Assembly: GCF_016587415.1 (NCBI RefSeq) | Contig: NZ_BNJI01000001.1 | Span: 1,093,501 to 1,157,500 of the forward strand | Reading direction: 5' to 3' | DNA from: Ktedonobacter sp. SOSP1-85 | Lineage (GTDB): Bacteria > Chloroflexota > Ktedonobacteria > Ktedonobacterales > Ktedonobacteraceae | Length of the DNA: 64,000 nucleotides | Part shown: one piece after another, positions 62,257 through 64,000 of the stretch | Layout of the letters: each line of letters opens with the position of its first letter | How positions within the stretch are numbered: position 1 is the first letter of the stretch | Translations under genes and position numbers: made by a program | The notes under the pieces: model-generated | What the model saw: the letters and a program-made list of their open reading frames with translations, nothing else | Told to the model about the DNA's origin: nothing | Databases searched by the model: none

Positions 62257-63721
62257 GGTTGTGCCCAAAAGAGGGGGTTGAAGAAAACAAGAGGACTTCT
62301 CCGTATTGGAAACAGAAACGCAACATCTGAAGATCCAAAGGAGAATGCCCTCATGCAAGTGCAAGTATCGCTCACGCTCGAAGTTTCTGCAACTACAGGT
62401 TTGGCTGATTTGGAAGAGGCCATTGTGACACAGGGCCGTCAAAGCATGTGTAGGGCCTTGCAACAGGCTATCAGGCAGTGGGAACAGCGCCAGCGGCGCT
62501 GTCCTCGATGTAAAAATGACGATGTGCGCGTGGAAGGCACCGTTGGTCGAAGGGTGCTGCTGGTCTTTGGCCGAGTGCGCTTGGCCTTGCGACGCTACCG
62601 CTGTCAGCACTGTTTGCATCGCTGGTGTCCAGCCCGTCATCTCTTGCGTGATCTGCGTGGGCAGCAGGTGAGCCCTGGCCTGCGAGAGGCAGCCGTGCTT
62701 GCAGGAAGCTCCTGGCCTTACCGGCATGCTACTCAGCTCTTGGAACGCTTGAGTGGGGCTCAGATCAGTGCCGAGGAACTTCGTCAGCTCACGATGCAGC
62801 AAGGAGAGCAACAAGCTTGTGTCCAGCAGCAGCATGCTGAGCAGGTGCTGAACGCAGCTCCCAACGAAGGGAAGGGCGAAGCTGGCGTGGTGGGCATGGA
62901 TGGGGGCTGGACGCACAGTTGCGAGCAAGCGGGAGGCATGGAAGGCAAGGTGGCTGTGGTTGCCTGCAACAAGCAGGTGCAAGAGCCCAAAGCGCAACCT
63001 GATCCCTCGCAATTGACCTGGTATGAGCTGGCGAAGCGCAGTGCGAAAGGAAAGCGACTGGGTCCAGTTCACCAGCGAGCTCGCTGGATGAAACGCTGCT
63101 ACGTGGCCACCTTTGCCCCTTCCAAAGCCTTGGGGATATTGGCTGAGGCAGCGGCCCGTGAGGTGGGACTGGATCAAGCCAAGAGCGTGGTGGTAGCTGA
63201 TGGGGCGCAGTGGATCAAGCAAGAAGCCAAGCAGCACTTTGCCAAGGCGACACATATCCTGGATTGGTTTCATCTCTGGCGCGTGGTGCGCAAAGCCATT
63301 CGAGAGACCCAACGCGACCAGCAATATCCTGAGACCTGGCTCACCGAGCAGATCACTGAGATCAAAAGCTGGTTGTGGCATGGCGAGGTCGATCAAGCTG
63401 TCAAGCGGTTACAGAGTTGGCAAGAGAAAGGGGAAGGCAAGGCCTTGAAAGCCGCTGTGACCTATCTGCAGGAGCAACGGGAGTGGATCGGCTCGTATGA
63501 AGCATGGAGACAGGCAGGCTATCCGGTGGGCAGTGGGATTATTGAGCGAGCGGTGTCTCTGGTCATCAATCGGCGTATGAAACGACGAGGGATGCGCTGG
63601 AAACGAGACAATGCCACAGCACTGGTGGCGTTGCGAACCGACTTTCTCAATGCCGATTGGCAGCGCCATCCATCTCATCGAGCATTTGTGTAGCCAACAG
63701 CCCCCAGTTTTGGGCACAACC
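62257..63721 (+). mobile_element. intact ISKra4-family insertion sequence
   Basis: Inverted ends GGTTGTGCCCAAAA occur at 62,257 and, as the complement, at 63,708-63,721, continuing as a G-rich match. The element is flanked by a perfect 9-bp direct repeat ACTAGAAAG (62,248-62,256 and 63,722-63,730). It carries one full-length transposase gene. Intact ends and duplications suggest a recent insertion. Confidence 0.9.
62353..63693 (+). CDS. ISKra4-family transposase
   Basis: About 446 residues from the ATG at 62353 with GGAG 9 bases upstream. It has an N-terminal zinc ribbon (CPRCKNDDVRVEG ... CQHCLHRWCPARH) and DDE residues in VVGMDGGWT, SVVVADGAQWIK and VGSGIIERAVSLVINRRMKR. This motif set, with HILDWFHLWRVVRKA between the second Asp and the Glu, is characteristic of the ISKra4 family. 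The long open frame on the opposite strand is only its antisense shadow. Confidence 0.9.
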   Translation: MQVQVSLTLEVSATTGLADLEEAIVTQGRQSMCRALQQAIRQWEQRQRRCPRCKNDDVRVEGTVGRRVLLVFGRVRLALRRYRCQHCLHRWCPARHLLRDLRGQQVSPGLREAAVLAGSSWPYRHATQLLERLSGAQISAEELRQLTMQQGEQQACVQQQHAEQVLNAAPNEGKGEAGVVGMDGGWTHSCEQAGGMEGKVAVVACNKQVQEPKAQPDPSQLTWYELAKRSAKGKRLGPVHQRARWMKRCYVATFAPSKALGILAEAAAREVGLDQAKSVVVADGAQWIKQEAKQHFAKATHILDWFHLWRVVRKAIRETQRDQQYPETWLTEQITEIKSWLWHGEVDQAVKRLQSWQEKGEGKALKAAVTYLQEQREWIGSYEAWRQAGYPVGSGIIERAVSLVINRRMKRRGMRWKRDNATALVALRTDFLNADWQRHPSHRAFV

Positions 63722-64000
63722 ACTAGAAAGAGAAGAAGGAAAATGCTGATTTCCCTTGCCCTCCTTGCGGTAACATCACGCTAGCAAAGAGCTCTTCTTG
63801 CGCCAAACCTACGTCCCCAAAACGCCAATCTCAAGTCCACATGAATTTCACGCTACGTATATCTCCCTAGAACCAATGGGCGAGAAGATTGGCTGCAATT
63901 TCTTCGTAAGTGGGAAAAGACTAACGGCATGCGTGGAGAAACAACAAATTGTTGTGCCGACGAAGTAAGAGGTTCTCGTCAGTACCCACGGAATGCGCAA
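63722..64000 (+). other. window end, no gene supported
   Basis: The DNA after the IS's right target duplication has no supported ORF. A short palindrome ACAACAAATTGTTGT lies at about 63,941-63,955. It is probably intergenic DNA continuing beyond the window. Confidence 0.3.

Noticed and set aside
62236..63396. 386-codon open frame on the minus strand
   Set aside because: It is antisense to the ISKra4 transposase; the plus-strand frame has the DDE residues and sits correctly between the inverted ends.

Overview
The window looks like a Ktedonobacteria-type (Chloroflexota) chromosome. This is inferred from gene content and from a very high load of small intergenic palindromes and mobile elements (an ISKra4-type IS, two IscB loci, two TnpB loci, IS3/IS481-like remnants). 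I cannot name a species from the sequence alone. Most genes have clear Shine-Dalgarno sequences, and I used these to move several starts inward from the longest reading frame.

Region 1 (1-24,000) is mostly ordinary chromosome. It holds a double-motif aspartyl protease, a CoiA-like protein, a YtxH-like protein, a LevR-type sigma-54 activator with a cellobiose-type PTS EIIB/EIIC pair behind an almost perfect -24/-12 promoter, a xylose-type ABC importer (binding protein, ATPase, permease), a Nudix hydrolase, an L,D-transpeptidase, an FHA-ABC transporter fusion, a rhodanese protein, a LuxR/NB-ARC regulator, a TnpB element, and a divergent AraC/phytanoyl-CoA dioxygenase pair. The LevR activator and EIIC are each broken by one apparently missing base in a C or G run.

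Region 2 (24,000-44,200) is an accessory, mosaic island. It contains a BTAD regulator, a degenerate receiver-domain protein, a short MutY-like glycosylase convergent with radC, IscB element 1, an iscB-less element that keeps the RNA-like left end and the right-end hairpin, a SUV3-like helicase with extra HTH modules, a two-gene module of unknown function present twice (34.4-35.5 kb and 40.2-43.2 kb), transposase remnants, a resolvase-like protein lacking the catalytic serine, and a DinD/BRO-like protein. The second copy of the two-gene module carries IscB element 2. The first copy is therefore a natural empty site that gives the element boundaries. The island ends beside a 95-nt selenocysteine tRNA on the minus strand.

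Region 3 (44,300-64,000) returns to chromosomal genes: a HAD phosphatase, phenylacetate-CoA ligase, MiaB, a TPR protein, a PucR regulator, Sua5/YrdC, an XRE regulator beside a frameshifted TnpB element with 24-bp tandem repeats, PurU, a class C beta-lactamase-like hydrolase, a gluconate-dehydrogenase-subunit-3-like protein, a pseudokinase-like membrane protein, a divergent esterase/TetR pair with twin palindromic operators, a cupin, and an intact ISKra4-family element with 9-bp target duplications.

Several non-coding repeat families run through the window: a ~200-240 bp unit built on CATAGTTTTGCAG, four copies of a TCCAwGCAAGCwTGGA palindrome, long perfect 28-35 bp inverted repeats between genes, and a hairpin whose apical 26 nt are identical at 2.7 kb and 57.8 kb.
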